Shown: piece by piece, positions 41,449 to 50,765 of the stretch
Position numbering within the stretch: the first letter of the stretch is position 1
How the letters are laid out: every line of letters starts with the position of its first letter
Source: Symsagittifera roscoffensis
Lineage: Eukaryota; Xenacoelomorpha; Acoela; Convolutidae
Direction: 5' to 3'
DNA length: 64,000 bases
Assembly (NCBI RefSeq): GCF_963678635.1
Contig: NC_087070.1
Coordinates: 15,753,840 to 15,817,839 of the forward strand
The notes under the pieces: model-generated
Told to the model about the DNA's origin: nothing
Databases searched by the model: none
Seen by the model: only the letters and a program-made list of their open reading frames with translations
Program-made: the position numbers and the translations under genes

Positions 41449-41923
41449 GAATTGCGCTCGGCGATAAAGGGTTTTTATTAAGTTACTCGATAAGAATTAG
41501 AGTCAAGTTTTAGATTAGGTTAGGTTTTAGGTACAGTATTAGGGATTATGTTTTTATGTGATAGTACAGGTGTGTGACGTTTATGTGTTTATGTGTTATG
41601 TTATTGTTATGATATGTTTTATGTTTTGTGCCATAAAAGACCTGGAGTACTCCAGGTCATCAAGGTGACAGCGCTCATTCGGGCTACTCTGACAAAGATA
41701 AAGGTGGACGATCCACCTTGGTGCTAAATTTTTAAATCAGAATTAAGAAGAGAATTTCAATGGAGAGTTTTAAAGAGTTGAATGATGTTGTATCCAAAAA
41801 TGATGGTTTTAAGTCGCGACTTGTTTTTTAGATCTTGATCGGAAATTGTTTACTGAATAAACTGAATCAGACGAAACAGAAAGAAATTACACGACACGAC
41901 AACAAGAATCAAAACGAGAACAA
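41449..41923 (+). other. Spacer between pol and the accessory ORF block, with two hairpins
   Basis: Untranslated 475 bp, rich in 'TTTAGGT'- and 'TTATGTG'-like phrases. It holds the 20-bp palindrome at 41639-41658 and the hairpin at 41701-41719, and a strong splice-acceptor-like TTGTTTTTTAG (41821-41831) 93 bp before the ORF A start. It may act as an IRES or splice region for the downstream genes; inference. The same spacer lies at 63522-64000 in the inverted copy. Confidence 0.6.
41639..41658. repeat. Perfect 20-bp palindrome plus nearby hairpin
   Basis: GACCTGGAGTACTCCAGGTC equals its own reverse complement. At 41701-41719, AAGGTGGA and TCCACCTT form a second perfect 8-bp stem with a CGA loop. 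Both are kept at 63787-63806 and 63726-63744 in the other arm. Confidence 0.9.
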
Positions 41924-43711
41924 ATGGGTGACACGAACGAACTCATGGAAATCCTTGCAGCGACTCTAGGAGCGACTCTAGACGAGATCTATCAGCGGCT
42001 GATCGATTGTGATTTTACACGAGAAGACCCGGGGTTGGCGATGTTTGTGGTCGCGCTCCTTAATGCACTAGGACGAGAGGGTCGAGGGAATCGCCCTACG
42101 GAAGTCGTGTTGATGTTGGCCTTTGGTGAGTCCGGGACCGCCGAGAGAGGTCGAAATCGACTGATGAGATGGAGGCGTGGAGAAATGTCTGGCCACGACC
42201 TGGCTCGTGAGCCAGGACTAGGTGAGCAGAGTGACCACCGGCTAGGTGAGTTGCCCTTACCAGTCCAACCGGCGCAGCCCCTCATCGGAGCGAAGAGACA
42301 ACGTGATGGGCCAGGCCCGTCACATTCGGTCGACTCCCCTACAGCTGCTCCTCCTTCGAAGAAAGTGAGGGTGAGTGAAATAGAGATCCAGACGTCGGAG
42401 ACGATCGAGACGCTGGAGAAGAAGGAGAAAGATCAAAGCGAGCTGTGTGCCAAACTCCAGGAGTATAGGGCAATAGCTCGAGAAAGAGACGAATGGAAGA
42501 AGAAATACGAAGATCTACAGGTGGCTTATAAGGAGGATGAAATAAAGCACCTGAAGGAGCTGTATATGGCGAAGGTGAGCCAAGTGTCACCGGAGGTTCT
42601 GGCGAGCATGAGATCCTCGGAGGGATCCAACGACACACGCCCCGGGACAACAGCCCAGGAGCTGTGTGTATCGAGAGGGCCCAAGGTTCTGGATTTACGT
42701 GCATCGAGAGAGCCCGAGGCTCCTCAGCAGACAACACTGTCTGCTTCTAATCAAAGGTTCACGATACCAGACCCTTCTGACACTTACCTTGCTCCTCGGT
42801 TCCAAGAATCGTTCAACCAAGTGGCCAGAGCAACAATGGATGAGATCAACCGAACCACTGGACGGACATTGGGTAGGATCGTTCCTTCCCAGCGTCGTGA
42901 TCAGTCATCTAATAGCTCGGAGCGAGCACCCCACACGATAGTGCCCTCGGGGACTGCGCATGGCAGAACCTATCAAAAGTCCCGCGTGGTAGATATTAGG
43001 AAGAATCTGATGACACGGCACCAGTTCACGCAAGTAGCTGCGGAGCATCCTCGAGCCTGCCTGAATGACATGAGCTGGAACCCCGCTACGAGCGACCAGG
43101 TAATTCCCCCAGGGAGTCGCCACCTGATCATAGGAGACATTTTGGTGAGGGATCTGAATGAGATCTTCGTCTATGGTCAGACAACCACTTTGTCCTTTGG
43201 AGGAGCGTCAGTGGCTCAGGTCATCAAGATGATGGAATTCCAAAGCGAGGATCACCTGGATACGCTGGTGATAATGCTAGAGACTAACGACGTCTCGAGA
43301 GCCCCAGTGACTCCCGAGTGCAAGTGGGAGCCTTTGCTGGTATGCCTCCTGAATGAACTGAAGGAGAAGTACAGGCCCAGGTTTGTGGTGCTGTGCACGA
43401 TACCACAAAACCCGCTGATGGGCACCACAGTGGCAGATTTCATGAATGGCAACGTGACACGGTGGAACGAAATGATCCGTAATCTGGTGAGAAGCAACCC
43501 TGGCGAGTTGCGACTTCTGGATCTCGAAAACACGCTGCGCATGATTGATCACATTGCGCTTACCAGAGATGGGATACATTTCAACACCCAACGAGGGAGA
43601 CACTGGATGAATGATGTATTTCAGATTTCAGACGCAATTGAGGGAAATGGAGCAGGAATTGAGGGCGACCAGTTCTCTGGCTCGGACCAGCTCAACGACC
43701 AGAGGAAGTAG
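41924..43711 (+). CDS. Accessory ORF A: coiled coil plus degenerate SGNH-like domain
   Basis: 595 codons from ATGGGTGACACG, after an A-rich leader (CAAAACGAGAACAAATGGG). The N-terminus is helical and is followed by a charged coiled coil (residues about 160-220). Residues about 398-560 look like an SGNH/GDSL hydrolase fold: HLIIGDILVRDL at block I, a SFGGAS turn, MLETNDVS at block III (usual GxND), and LTRDGIHFN at block V (usual DxxH). The nucleophile Ser of GDS is replaced by Ile, so esterase activity is doubtful and binding or structure is more likely. A 7-bp duplication (ATTTCAG, about 43619-43632) shifts the frame here. The inverted copy shows that A normally runs on into B. Confidence 0.65.
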   Translation: MGDTNELMEILAATLGATLDEIYQRLIDCDFTREDPGLAMFVVALLNALGREGRGNRPTEVVLMLAFGESGTAERGRNRLMRWRRGEMSGHDLAREPGLGEQSDHRLGELPLPVQPAQPLIGAKRQRDGPGPSHSVDSPTAAPPSKKVRVSEIEIQTSETIETLEKKEKDQSELCAKLQEYRAIARERDEWKKKYEDLQVAYKEDEIKHLKELYMAKVSQVSPEVLASMRSSEGSNDTRPGTTAQELCVSRGPKVLDLRASREPEAPQQTTLSASNQRFTIPDPSDTYLAPRFQESFNQVARATMDEINRTTGRTLGRIVPSQRRDQSSNSSERAPHTIVPSGTAHGRTYQKSRVVDIRKNLMTRHQFTQVAAEHPRACLNDMSWNPATSDQVIPPGSRHLIIGDILVRDLNEIFVYGQTTTLSFGGASVAQVIKMMEFQSEDHLDTLVIMLETNDVSRAPVTPECKWEPLLVCLLNELKEKYRPRFVVLCTIPQNPLMGTTVADFMNGNVTRWNEMIRNLVRSNPGELRLLDLENTLRMIDHIALTRDGIHFNTQRGRHWMNDVFQISDAIEGNGAGIEGDQFSGSDQLNDQRK

Positions 43712-44936
43712 AATAAGGGCAATGGAGACGGCTGTAGCCGCACCCACCGCTCCGAGCTCAAACGTGAGAGAGAGGCTAGGGACTGCTCCTCCTCCCAGAA
43801 CACAACCGCTTGAAAGCCGACTCGGCAGATCAGTTGTTCAGAACAGAAATAACTCCCAGACCGTGTCTAGGAGGAACAATCCGCCCGCCACGGCAAACCC
43901 TGCTCCAGCGGCAGGACCGTCTACGAGCGCCGTGCCTGCGGAGGGAGTTGAACCAGGCAGCCTGCTGCTTTGGAACCGATCAGACCCGAGTCATTGGGGA
44001 CAGTATAAGACGGACATGTCCACGAAATTGAACATGAATACCCTGACGTGTCGGGAGGACGCGATGAGAATGATTGGCGGAGAAAGCCCCACGGTGTCGC
44101 GATTGTATCGGATACCAGGCGTGGATTGGCTGCTAGCAGAGCAGGAGCAGTTCAGCTCTACGACTACGCTCCGACATGCAGACTTGAATTGGTTGCCTCA
44201 GGACAACACCTTTGGACCCTTGAACACGCGATCCCTTACGGACGTCCGACAGAGAGCCCGGGAATTGACGCCACCTGCTCGAAGGGGCAAGTTTCAGGCA
44301 GAGAACAAGCCCAATAACAAGCATCATAAGATGTACAGGCAGTTCGCTAAACCACCCGGTCAGACGCCTGGCGAGTATTCAAGGGACTACCCCCGAACGA
44401 CCACGGTAGATGGAGATGACCAGAGATATTGGAAATTGAAGGCCCCAATAGGCGATGGCCTGTTCGCAGCTTACGATCCCTTAGAGATGAAAGCTGCAAA
44501 GTATCTGATCGTAGCCAGTTCCGATTATCTCTATACGCCCCGGTCTCTCTTTTGGCCCGACGTGATTTTCTTGACGGCACCTAAATTGGACTGGGGACAG
44601 GCAGTCGGCATGATGATAAGTGTACGAAGGGTGGTCAGCATGGAGCCGCAGGTGATAGTGGTTGCAGGCTCAAATGATCATCTGCAAAGCAGGGGCTTAT
44701 TGTCACGTCTGACGGATGGGTCGATCCCGAGCAACGAGGTCATAGGGGAGGCGATAATGACACTGCTCTCGGCGATGGCTGAGGTAGAAGCAGCAGCAAA
44801 ACAACGCTTCACCCAAAATGTGGTGAAGGTGATCTTTGTATTGTCCCCAGGGTACGCTGCCTTGCCAGAACCCCTTCAATTTGTGTACACAATGGTCACA
44901 ACGATAGCAGAGGGGAGGAGGGGAGGTTCAACGTGA
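43611..44936 (+). CDS. Accessory ORF B: proline-rich linker plus second SGNH-like segment
   Basis: Continuation of A in another frame. First come about 150 residues of Pro, Thr, Ser and Arg-rich sequence, then a globular part. From about 44485 it reads AAKYLIVASSDYLYTP, GQAVGMMI, VIVVAGSNDHLQS (block III-like) and VIFVLSPGY, compatible with a second Rossmann-like SGNH segment. This is weaker than in A and is my inference. This arm lacks 42 bp near 43720 that the other arm has (61690-61731). The frame ends at 44936 with overlap into C; the shift lies at or near the G-rich tract 44912-44926 and is identical in both arms. Confidence 0.55.
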   Translation: MMYFRFQTQLREMEQELRATSSLARTSSTTRGSRIRAMETAVAAPTAPSSNVRERLGTAPPPRTQPLESRLGRSVVQNRNNSQTVSRRNNPPATANPAPAAGPSTSAVPAEGVEPGSLLLWNRSDPSHWGQYKTDMSTKLNMNTLTCREDAMRMIGGESPTVSRLYRIPGVDWLLAEQEQFSSTTTLRHADLNWLPQDNTFGPLNTRSLTDVRQRARELTPPARRGKFQAENKPNNKHHKMYRQFAKPPGQTPGEYSRDYPRTTTVDGDDQRYWKLKAPIGDGLFAAYDPLEMKAAKYLIVASSDYLYTPRSLFWPDVIFLTAPKLDWGQAVGMMISVRRVVSMEPQVIVVAGSNDHLQSRGLLSRLTDGSIPSNEVIGEAIMTLLSAMAEVEAAAKQRFTQNVVKVIFVLSPGYAALPEPLQFVYTMVTTIAEGRRGGST

Positions 44937-45973
44937 TAATTCCTGCCCCGAACAGAGTAGTAGACCCAGACAATTACTACCCGTCCCGATCTGAGCTTCC
45001 CGCCGTTTGGGCTGACATTTCGAATGCCATACAAGGGCTCAGAGATTGTAGCACAACTCGGTTGGTGCTAGATGAAGTTCTGGGTTTGGAGCTGTCCAAC
45101 TTTGCCAGATTGCTGAAACTAAGACCAGGGGTGGATGACGATCATCTGTTAGTACAACAGGTGGCTGATGATCTCTGGTTCAGACAGATGGATCATGCCG
45201 AAAATGAACAGGGCAGGACAGTCAGGAAGAACATGACATCAGCGGAAGAAGATCTCATGGCAATGGCTTTGCGCACGAAGCCGCACAACAACGTATGGTT
45301 GTACTTGTCACCAAGGCTGTGCACCTTGGGTAAGGACGCGTTCGAGCATGCGCCGGCAGTGATAAAAGACATACACGTGTATCTGAAAAACTTGTTTGAT
45401 GCCCGGGAGTTAACTGGGGGCATGATGTTGAAGTTGATGCAAGACGTAAACACGATGTCACTGGACAAGTTCCAAGCTGACGTGCTAGCCACGAGGGCAC
45501 AGTACGAACGATCGGATGCTATCTTGGGTGGAATGGGAGTGGGATGGACGCCATCCTTCCTGTCGACGTGCTATCCTAGGGCATCCGGGAACTTGATCGC
45601 GAGTTTTGTCAGAGACATCAGGAAGTTATCGATTGGCCTGGTATTAGCCTTATACGTGACATTTGGTCATGAAAACTTTGTGAAAGGACCGGCAAACCTC
45701 TTTACCCAAGCGTTGGCAGATTTGAGATTGGATGGACTCCTGACCCTGATTGCCATGACCTACGGTCGACTGGGTGATTTGCTTGTGCTGTTACGTTACC
45801 CTGAACAACTACAGGGACCCAGTCGTGAGTTCAATGCACAGTTGGAAACCGCCTCGCTCAAGAAGATGAAAGACTGGAGGACTCTCCTGCTCCAATATCT
45901 CTTACAACAGAATAGAAGCGTCACGGGAGAAGATAAGGTGGCGACTGATGCGAGTGAGTGCAAGCAATATTAA
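44933..45973 (+). CDS. Accessory ORF C, unrecognised
   Basis: 346 codons. Upstream of its GTG the same frame also reads as plausible coding (..GRFNVIIPAPNRVV), so B and C are probably one protein joined by a frameshift. The start (DPDNYYPSRSELPAVW) could be the last block of the SGNH-like fold begun in B. The rest is mostly helical, with a hydrophobic stretch (IGLVLALYVTFG) that is too short to call a membrane anchor. It ends at TAA 45971-45973, inside the 12-bp palindrome AATATTAATATT. The next ORF is in the same frame 9 bp later. Confidence 0.55.
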   Translation: MIIPAPNRVVDPDNYYPSRSELPAVWADISNAIQGLRDCSTTRLVLDEVLGLELSNFARLLKLRPGVDDDHLLVQQVADDLWFRQMDHAENEQGRTVRKNMTSAEEDLMAMALRTKPHNNVWLYLSPRLCTLGKDAFEHAPAVIKDIHVYLKNLFDARELTGGMMLKLMQDVNTMSLDKFQADVLATRAQYERSDAILGGMGVGWTPSFLSTCYPRASGNLIASFVRDIRKLSIGLVLALYVTFGHENFVKGPANLFTQALADLRLDGLLTLIAMTYGRLGDLLVLLRYPEQLQGPSREFNAQLETASLKKMKDWRTLLLQYLLQQNRSVTGEDKVATDASECKQY

Positions 45974-45982
45974 TATTGTGGC

Positions 45983-48016
45983 ATGCCCTTGCTGACAGAT
46001 TTGGCAGTCATGAATCGGATCGATCCGTTGGCTCTGATTCACGGACTGCGGGAATTCGTCACGGTGGTGTATGAACCGGTGATGTCTTTCGTGTTCCCGG
46101 ACGTGCAAGTCAAGGCATACAGGAATTCGGTGTTATACGTCAACCTGGTCTCAGTCGTGGACTGTTCCGTGCTGAACTGGGTAGAACAGAGGGAGTTGAG
46201 AGGGCTGGCCAGTGACGATAGGCTGTTTGGAAGAATAGCGGAGCCAGGTTGGATGTTGATGGATTTCAACAACCACTTCAAGTGCCGAATGGGCCGTGAG
46301 GAACTTTCTCACATCCAGTTCAACCCGAAACTTTGGAACTTGAGACCAGTAGTGAAGGATACGGGAGCGGCTATGGGAGTGCAACTCTTACCAGAGGCCT
46401 ATGCACACGCTAAGGAGAACCAGCAAGCGTGGCTTTCTGGGTCCAGGCCGCTGCCGGACCAATGCCCTCGGTATCCACCAATAAGGAGGATGTTGTTGGG
46501 AGTCACATCTCCCATCATTGCCCCTCGCATCGGAGCAGCTCGCGACGCAGAGAAGAGAATGTTGAAGTGGAGTGAAGGGATGGAGCCGCGCTTCATCGGC
46601 TGGAATGTTGCAGCCGCGCACACGTTTGACTTCTCATTTCCTGATGCTTGGAGTAGGAAGAAGATCAAGGCACTACCTTCCAGGAGACCAGAGGTCTCGG
46701 CCGAAATGTGGAACGAAGTGTATTCTCCCACGGATGACTTATCAAGACTGAAGTGGTCAGGAGAAGTGAAAGTAGTGATGATGGAAGTAGCAAAGGAGAG
46801 CAGAGGAGGCTCGTATATAACAATAGAGGACCTGGCACCACATGGCGAGGAGTCCGTAGAATTCCTGGTGAATGATGAGTTGTTTTATCATGCAGGAGAC
46901 ATGACCGTACCGGATCGGCCGGACTCGGGTATAGACTCACGACAAGGACCTTCAGGACCCAGGCCGAAACCTGATGCAGGTGATGATGAATTGATGGATC
47001 AGGACGAGGACGATAACGACACCGAGGGAAAGACGGGAAAACCGGGTGAGACAGATCTGGGAGCGTTAGAGAGAGACTTGCTAGAATACCGGTTTAGTGA
47101 AGACGACGATGGGGAATTCGATGGGAGTCTATTGCTAATGACGCCATCGTCTTTCATGTCCCCTACAAAGGAGATATCGGCCGACTTATCCCCGATAGAC
47201 CCAATAAGCCAGGCGAGAGAATGTCGAAGCAGGGATCCGCAGAGATTGCTCCACGAGTCACCAAGGAGGAGAAAAATCGAAGAATCAATGAGGGTATCCT
47301 ACCTGAGCACGCTGCCGGAAGAGGAATGGGAGAGATATCAAAGTGAGTTAGAAGGCAAGACAGGGGCAACCTGGAGTCGAGTGAATTTCATGGAAAGATC
47401 ATGGGACGTGATAAGGCGATATGGGACGCAGTCCATAATGAAGGTGGGAATGAACCAACCCATCATGCGTGAGGTCCTGGAGAAATTAGTGAACTCCATG
47501 GAGTCGGATGTTCTGACCGAGTCAGTAACAGAAGACAGTGCCGATGATCAGCAGGTTACAAAGAAATTACCTGTTAGACGAGCCAGGAAGGGGCTGAAGC
47601 GACTAAAAGGGAAAACAGGAAGTCGAGCCATGAACCCGAGAGTGGTGAAGTCGAGAGCCAGCGCAGTGGTGACCTCTTTAACGAGCGCAGGTCGTTCACG
47701 CGAAAGCGGGCAAGGAGATAGTGCAACGCTGACAGGGGGAGAAAAAGAGAATCTGATACCCCCTATGCTCTTGGCAGGTCTGACCACGACTGCCGTAAGA
47801 TCAAAGAAAACAGCACGAACCCTGGCAGACACTAAATTAGAGATGGAGATCATCAGTCAATGTGGATCTGGAGGACTTGAAGATTACAGGCCCTCGCGGA
47901 CCAACATAGCCAAATTGAAGCTGGAAGGACAACTCGACGTGGTAGAGTACAGTCGAGTTATGTGCCGGAATCAGTCCACATGGGAGATCCAGCAGGAGGG
48001 TATGTGGAGATGTTGA
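45983..48016 (+). CDS. Accessory ORF D, N-terminal and middle part (frame broken in this arm)
   Basis: 677 codons from ATGCCCTTGCTG. Function not recognised. A globular N-terminus (about 1-290) is followed by a very acidic segment (DDELMDQDEDDNDTEG, about residues 335-350), Ser/Arg-rich and Lys-rich basic segments (about 530-600), and then a frame break near 47960. The other arm reads through as a 910-codon ORF. By position D would be a separate protein or part of a long accessory polyprotein. Confidence 0.6.
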   Translation: MPLLTDLAVMNRIDPLALIHGLREFVTVVYEPVMSFVFPDVQVKAYRNSVLYVNLVSVVDCSVLNWVEQRELRGLASDDRLFGRIAEPGWMLMDFNNHFKCRMGREELSHIQFNPKLWNLRPVVKDTGAAMGVQLLPEAYAHAKENQQAWLSGSRPLPDQCPRYPPIRRMLLGVTSPIIAPRIGAARDAEKRMLKWSEGMEPRFIGWNVAAAHTFDFSFPDAWSRKKIKALPSRRPEVSAEMWNEVYSPTDDLSRLKWSGEVKVVMMEVAKESRGGSYITIEDLAPHGEESVEFLVNDELFYHAGDMTVPDRPDSGIDSRQGPSGPRPKPDAGDDELMDQDEDDNDTEGKTGKPGETDLGALERDLLEYRFSEDDDGEFDGSLLLMTPSSFMSPTKEISADLSPIDPISQARECRSRDPQRLLHESPRRRKIEESMRVSYLSTLPEEEWERYQSELEGKTGATWSRVNFMERSWDVIRRYGTQSIMKVGMNQPIMREVLEKLVNSMESDVLTESVTEDSADDQQVTKKLPVRRARKGLKRLKGKTGSRAMNPRVVKSRASAVVTSLTSAGRSRESGQGDSATLTGGEKENLIPPMLLAGLTTTAVRSKKTARTLADTKLEMEIISQCGSGGLEDYRPSRTNIAKLKLEGQLDVVEYSRVMCRNQSTWEIQQEGMWRC

Positions 48017-48711
48017 AAGCGAGAAACTCCGCGAGAGGGCACCTGATGGCTTGGAGCGAGAAGCGAGCCATGCAGGAATATCTGAAAGAGCTTACGGAGA
48101 ATTCAAACTTGAATCGGAAAGAATACGGCACGGTTACGTCCTCTGAAGCGAACAAAATCGGATTTGAAAAACTACTAAAAATCTCCTAGAGGGCGGCCCT
48201 CCAGAGATATTTCGACGAGGCGATGCATGCACTTGCTACGGTGGCAGCATACCTGGCTCATCCTTGCGTGAGAACTGATCTGCAAGTACGGTTGGCTTGG
48301 TGCTTGATGGGCATCAAGAGGGCGGAGTATGAAGCCAGTAATGATTCGAAATCACGGGAGCAGGAGCTGGAGTTGATGGAAGCTCTGCGAGCGTTGATTT
48401 CAAAAGACGATTCTGCGATAGCATGGGCTAAGCGTAAGGATGCCCTTTCCTTTGTCAGGTTCGTGGTGGATCGTATCCCCACTCCTGTTTTGGGAGAATG
48501 TATAAAGATCATTCGGCAAAAGGGAGTTGATTGCGAAAGGAACTTCCTTAGGGCACTCCTGGAACTATATATGGACATGCCGTTGACTGTACCAAATAAG
48601 GAGTCGAATGACATGGAGAGCTATCGCAAGTTGGAAGAAGTGAGAAGATATTCCAACAAAGAATTGAAAGTGAGCCGGGAGTTGATCGAAGCAGTCAAAC
48701 GACAACACTAG
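48017..48711 (+). pseudogene. Accessory ORF D, C-terminal part, with TAG nonsense
   Basis: Matches the last 240 residues of the intact D ORF in the inverted arm. Here a TAG at 48187-48189 replaces TGG, and an indel near 47960 puts it out of frame with the first part. The content is helical (LATVAAYLAHP.., a Glu/Arg-rich C-terminus), with no known domain. The stop at 48709-48711 is shared by both arms. Confidence 0.6.
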
Positions 48712-50048
48712 GGAAACTGAAGTCGTTCCAATATGTGTCTGGCATACCGGGGATGGCGTACAATCCCTTCATGAATGAAGAAGCCAGGGAAGCGTACTTC
48801 GACTATGAGCAAGTCATAGTACTCAATTTCTGGGTTGAACGTATTAAAGAAACTGGAATGCTGATGATGGAACAACCCAAGCTGGGAATTATTTTGGAAG
48901 AACGAGTGGTCGAACCCTCGGTTCCCGAGCTAAAAGGGGCAAGTGAGTTTTGATTGTGGTTCTTGGGACGGTCCCTTGAAAACCAGTCTAGTGACGATGT
49001 GGGAACTCATGAAGCCTTCTTGGTGCCCTCATCCTAACGCCGGTTTAATCTGGGACATGACGGCGGATATCACGTTAGACCTAGATGATGACACGAGTTT
49101 GCATGATCTGGCCATGATACATCATCTGCTGGCCATGAGATTGACGAAGCGGAAGAGCAACCCATCCACGGAGCTGTCCGAGGAAGGTCCATCGAGTAAT
49201 TGGTTGAAGCAAGGCACATGCTTGGCTCAACATAGTGGGATGGAAGGACATGTTTGTACCCTGGGACACTGCCCTGGTTACGCTGAGCGAGCAGCATCGG
49301 CAACTGGCACGATTGTATGGAAGACTGAGCATGTCGGATAAGAGTGGCATGGAGTTGGTCGCGGACTGTCATGGGGTGATGGATGTAAATTTGATCACAG
49401 CCTTGGGATTTTGTAGCATGACGAGTTCGATAGAATCGCTTGAGCGCCTGGAGCGTGCCCATGAGCTAGTGACGTCCCTCAGCGTGGAAGTATTCCCTGG
49501 AGCATTGCAAACGGAACAGAAGATCGGAGGCTGGAGAGAAGCCCTGGAGAACGAAATGAATCTGACGGATAGTGAGGGCCTATCATAAACCGACTGGTTC
49601 AAAGTATCTGGTGGGTTCAAGCTCCGCACCATATTGCAGTAGTAGATATCCTACACACATGGTGGTGATGGATGCAAGGACACAGCAGGTGTTGATTGAC
49701 CAACTTTTCTCTGTGCCAAAGTGCGTAAGGTTGGCCAGAATGTCGGAAAGGTCATATGATTTGTTGGCAAAGATCTTTCGGGCAGTCCCGAAGAGATCTG
49801 AAGGCGAGTTGCAAGACGTAGTGGGCGAAGAGTTTCTGAGATTAAACGAAGGCAATGTGAGTGAGTTCCAGAAACAGAAAGCGAGTGGAGCGTTACCCAC
49901 TGAACTCCCCACCATAGAAGAGAAAGACGACTTACACAGACTGATGGAGGTGGAACCGTTGCTGGGAGCCTCAGGGTATCGGACCCGAAGGAACATAGTG
50001 AGAACCCATGGGGAGTATCCTTGCCACTGCTTGGCGCAGACGTTGTAG
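48712..50048 (+). pseudogene. Accessory ORF E, fragmented in this arm
   Basis: Four overlapping frames (48735-48953, 48943-49341, 49235-49588, 49572-50048) cover what is two frames in the other arm, so at least three small indels disrupt it here. The protein has no recognised domain. It has a Trp/Cys-containing part (FDCGSWDGPL.., KPSWCPHPNAG), an acidic stretch and helical segments. E follows D with a shared change of frame at the D stop. Confidence 0.55.
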
Positions 50049-50765
50049 TACCCCAAACGCGGGAATCTGATGCTAGTATGGACGTGGAGGAGTTATACTC
50101 TACGGGGTTGCCCGATCAGAATCAACAGGTGTCAATCGTGGTGGTTAGTGCCATGCTGGCAGTGAGATGGCTGGAGGCTAACGCGGACACAAAGTGAGCA
50201 GGAGACGGCCGTGCCGACTCCTGAGCAGCTGAGCAACGTGAAGATGAGTCGTGAATTGGATCTTTTCAGAACCACCTGCAAGGTTCTGAGAATACCTAAA
50301 GCCCATTGAAAGAATATGGTCAAGGCAAAGATTGATGCCTTGGTTCCGTGCAGTGATGACATCATGGATGTATGAACGCGCGAAGCGTCACATGTCGAGG
50401 AACACGGAAGCCTATCAATCTTTCCAGCTAGATATAGGGACCAGGAGCATATAAAAGAGAGCATTATTGACGCACAGAAACGCGGTCACCACAGCGGTGA
50501 AGCGGGTAGCTGGAGCGCCTTGTGTAACCGAAGAGGAGAAGAAAGAGGTCTTAAGAGCTGACCTAGAACGAAACGTGAGTCTATGTCTTCACAACAGCTT
50601 TTGCAGGAACCGGGAGCAAAAGTTAATGTTGACTTGCTACCTTGTTGCAAACCGAGGCTGTTGGAACAGGAGAGTTGGGGCACGGCCCGCAACTCCAGGG
50701 ACATGCTGGAGAAAGTATTGGAAGACAGCGAAGCTGAAGATCAAGATGGAGAAGTGATGGAATGA
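50049..50765 (+). pseudogene. Accessory ORF F, fragmented in this arm
   Basis: Last coding part before the 3' LTR. Compared with the other arm it has single-base changes in run length (extra A near 50193, extra C near 50303, extra G near 50441, missing G near 50624) that break the frame. Mostly helical, with a Cys-rich middle (LCLHNSFCRN, LLPCCKPR) and an acidic end (LEDSEAEDQDGEVME). Function unknown. Confidence 0.55.

Noticed and set aside
45700-45840. Hydrophobic stretches in ORF C as membrane anchors
   Set aside because: They are interrupted by charged residues every 10-14 positions and are shorter than a membrane span.
41924-50765. Interpretation of the accessory block as an envelope gene or as a captured virus (Polinton, herpes-like)
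   Set aside because: No signal peptide, transmembrane segment, capsid, packaging ATPase or DNA polymerase motif is visible; the LTR layout explains the position.
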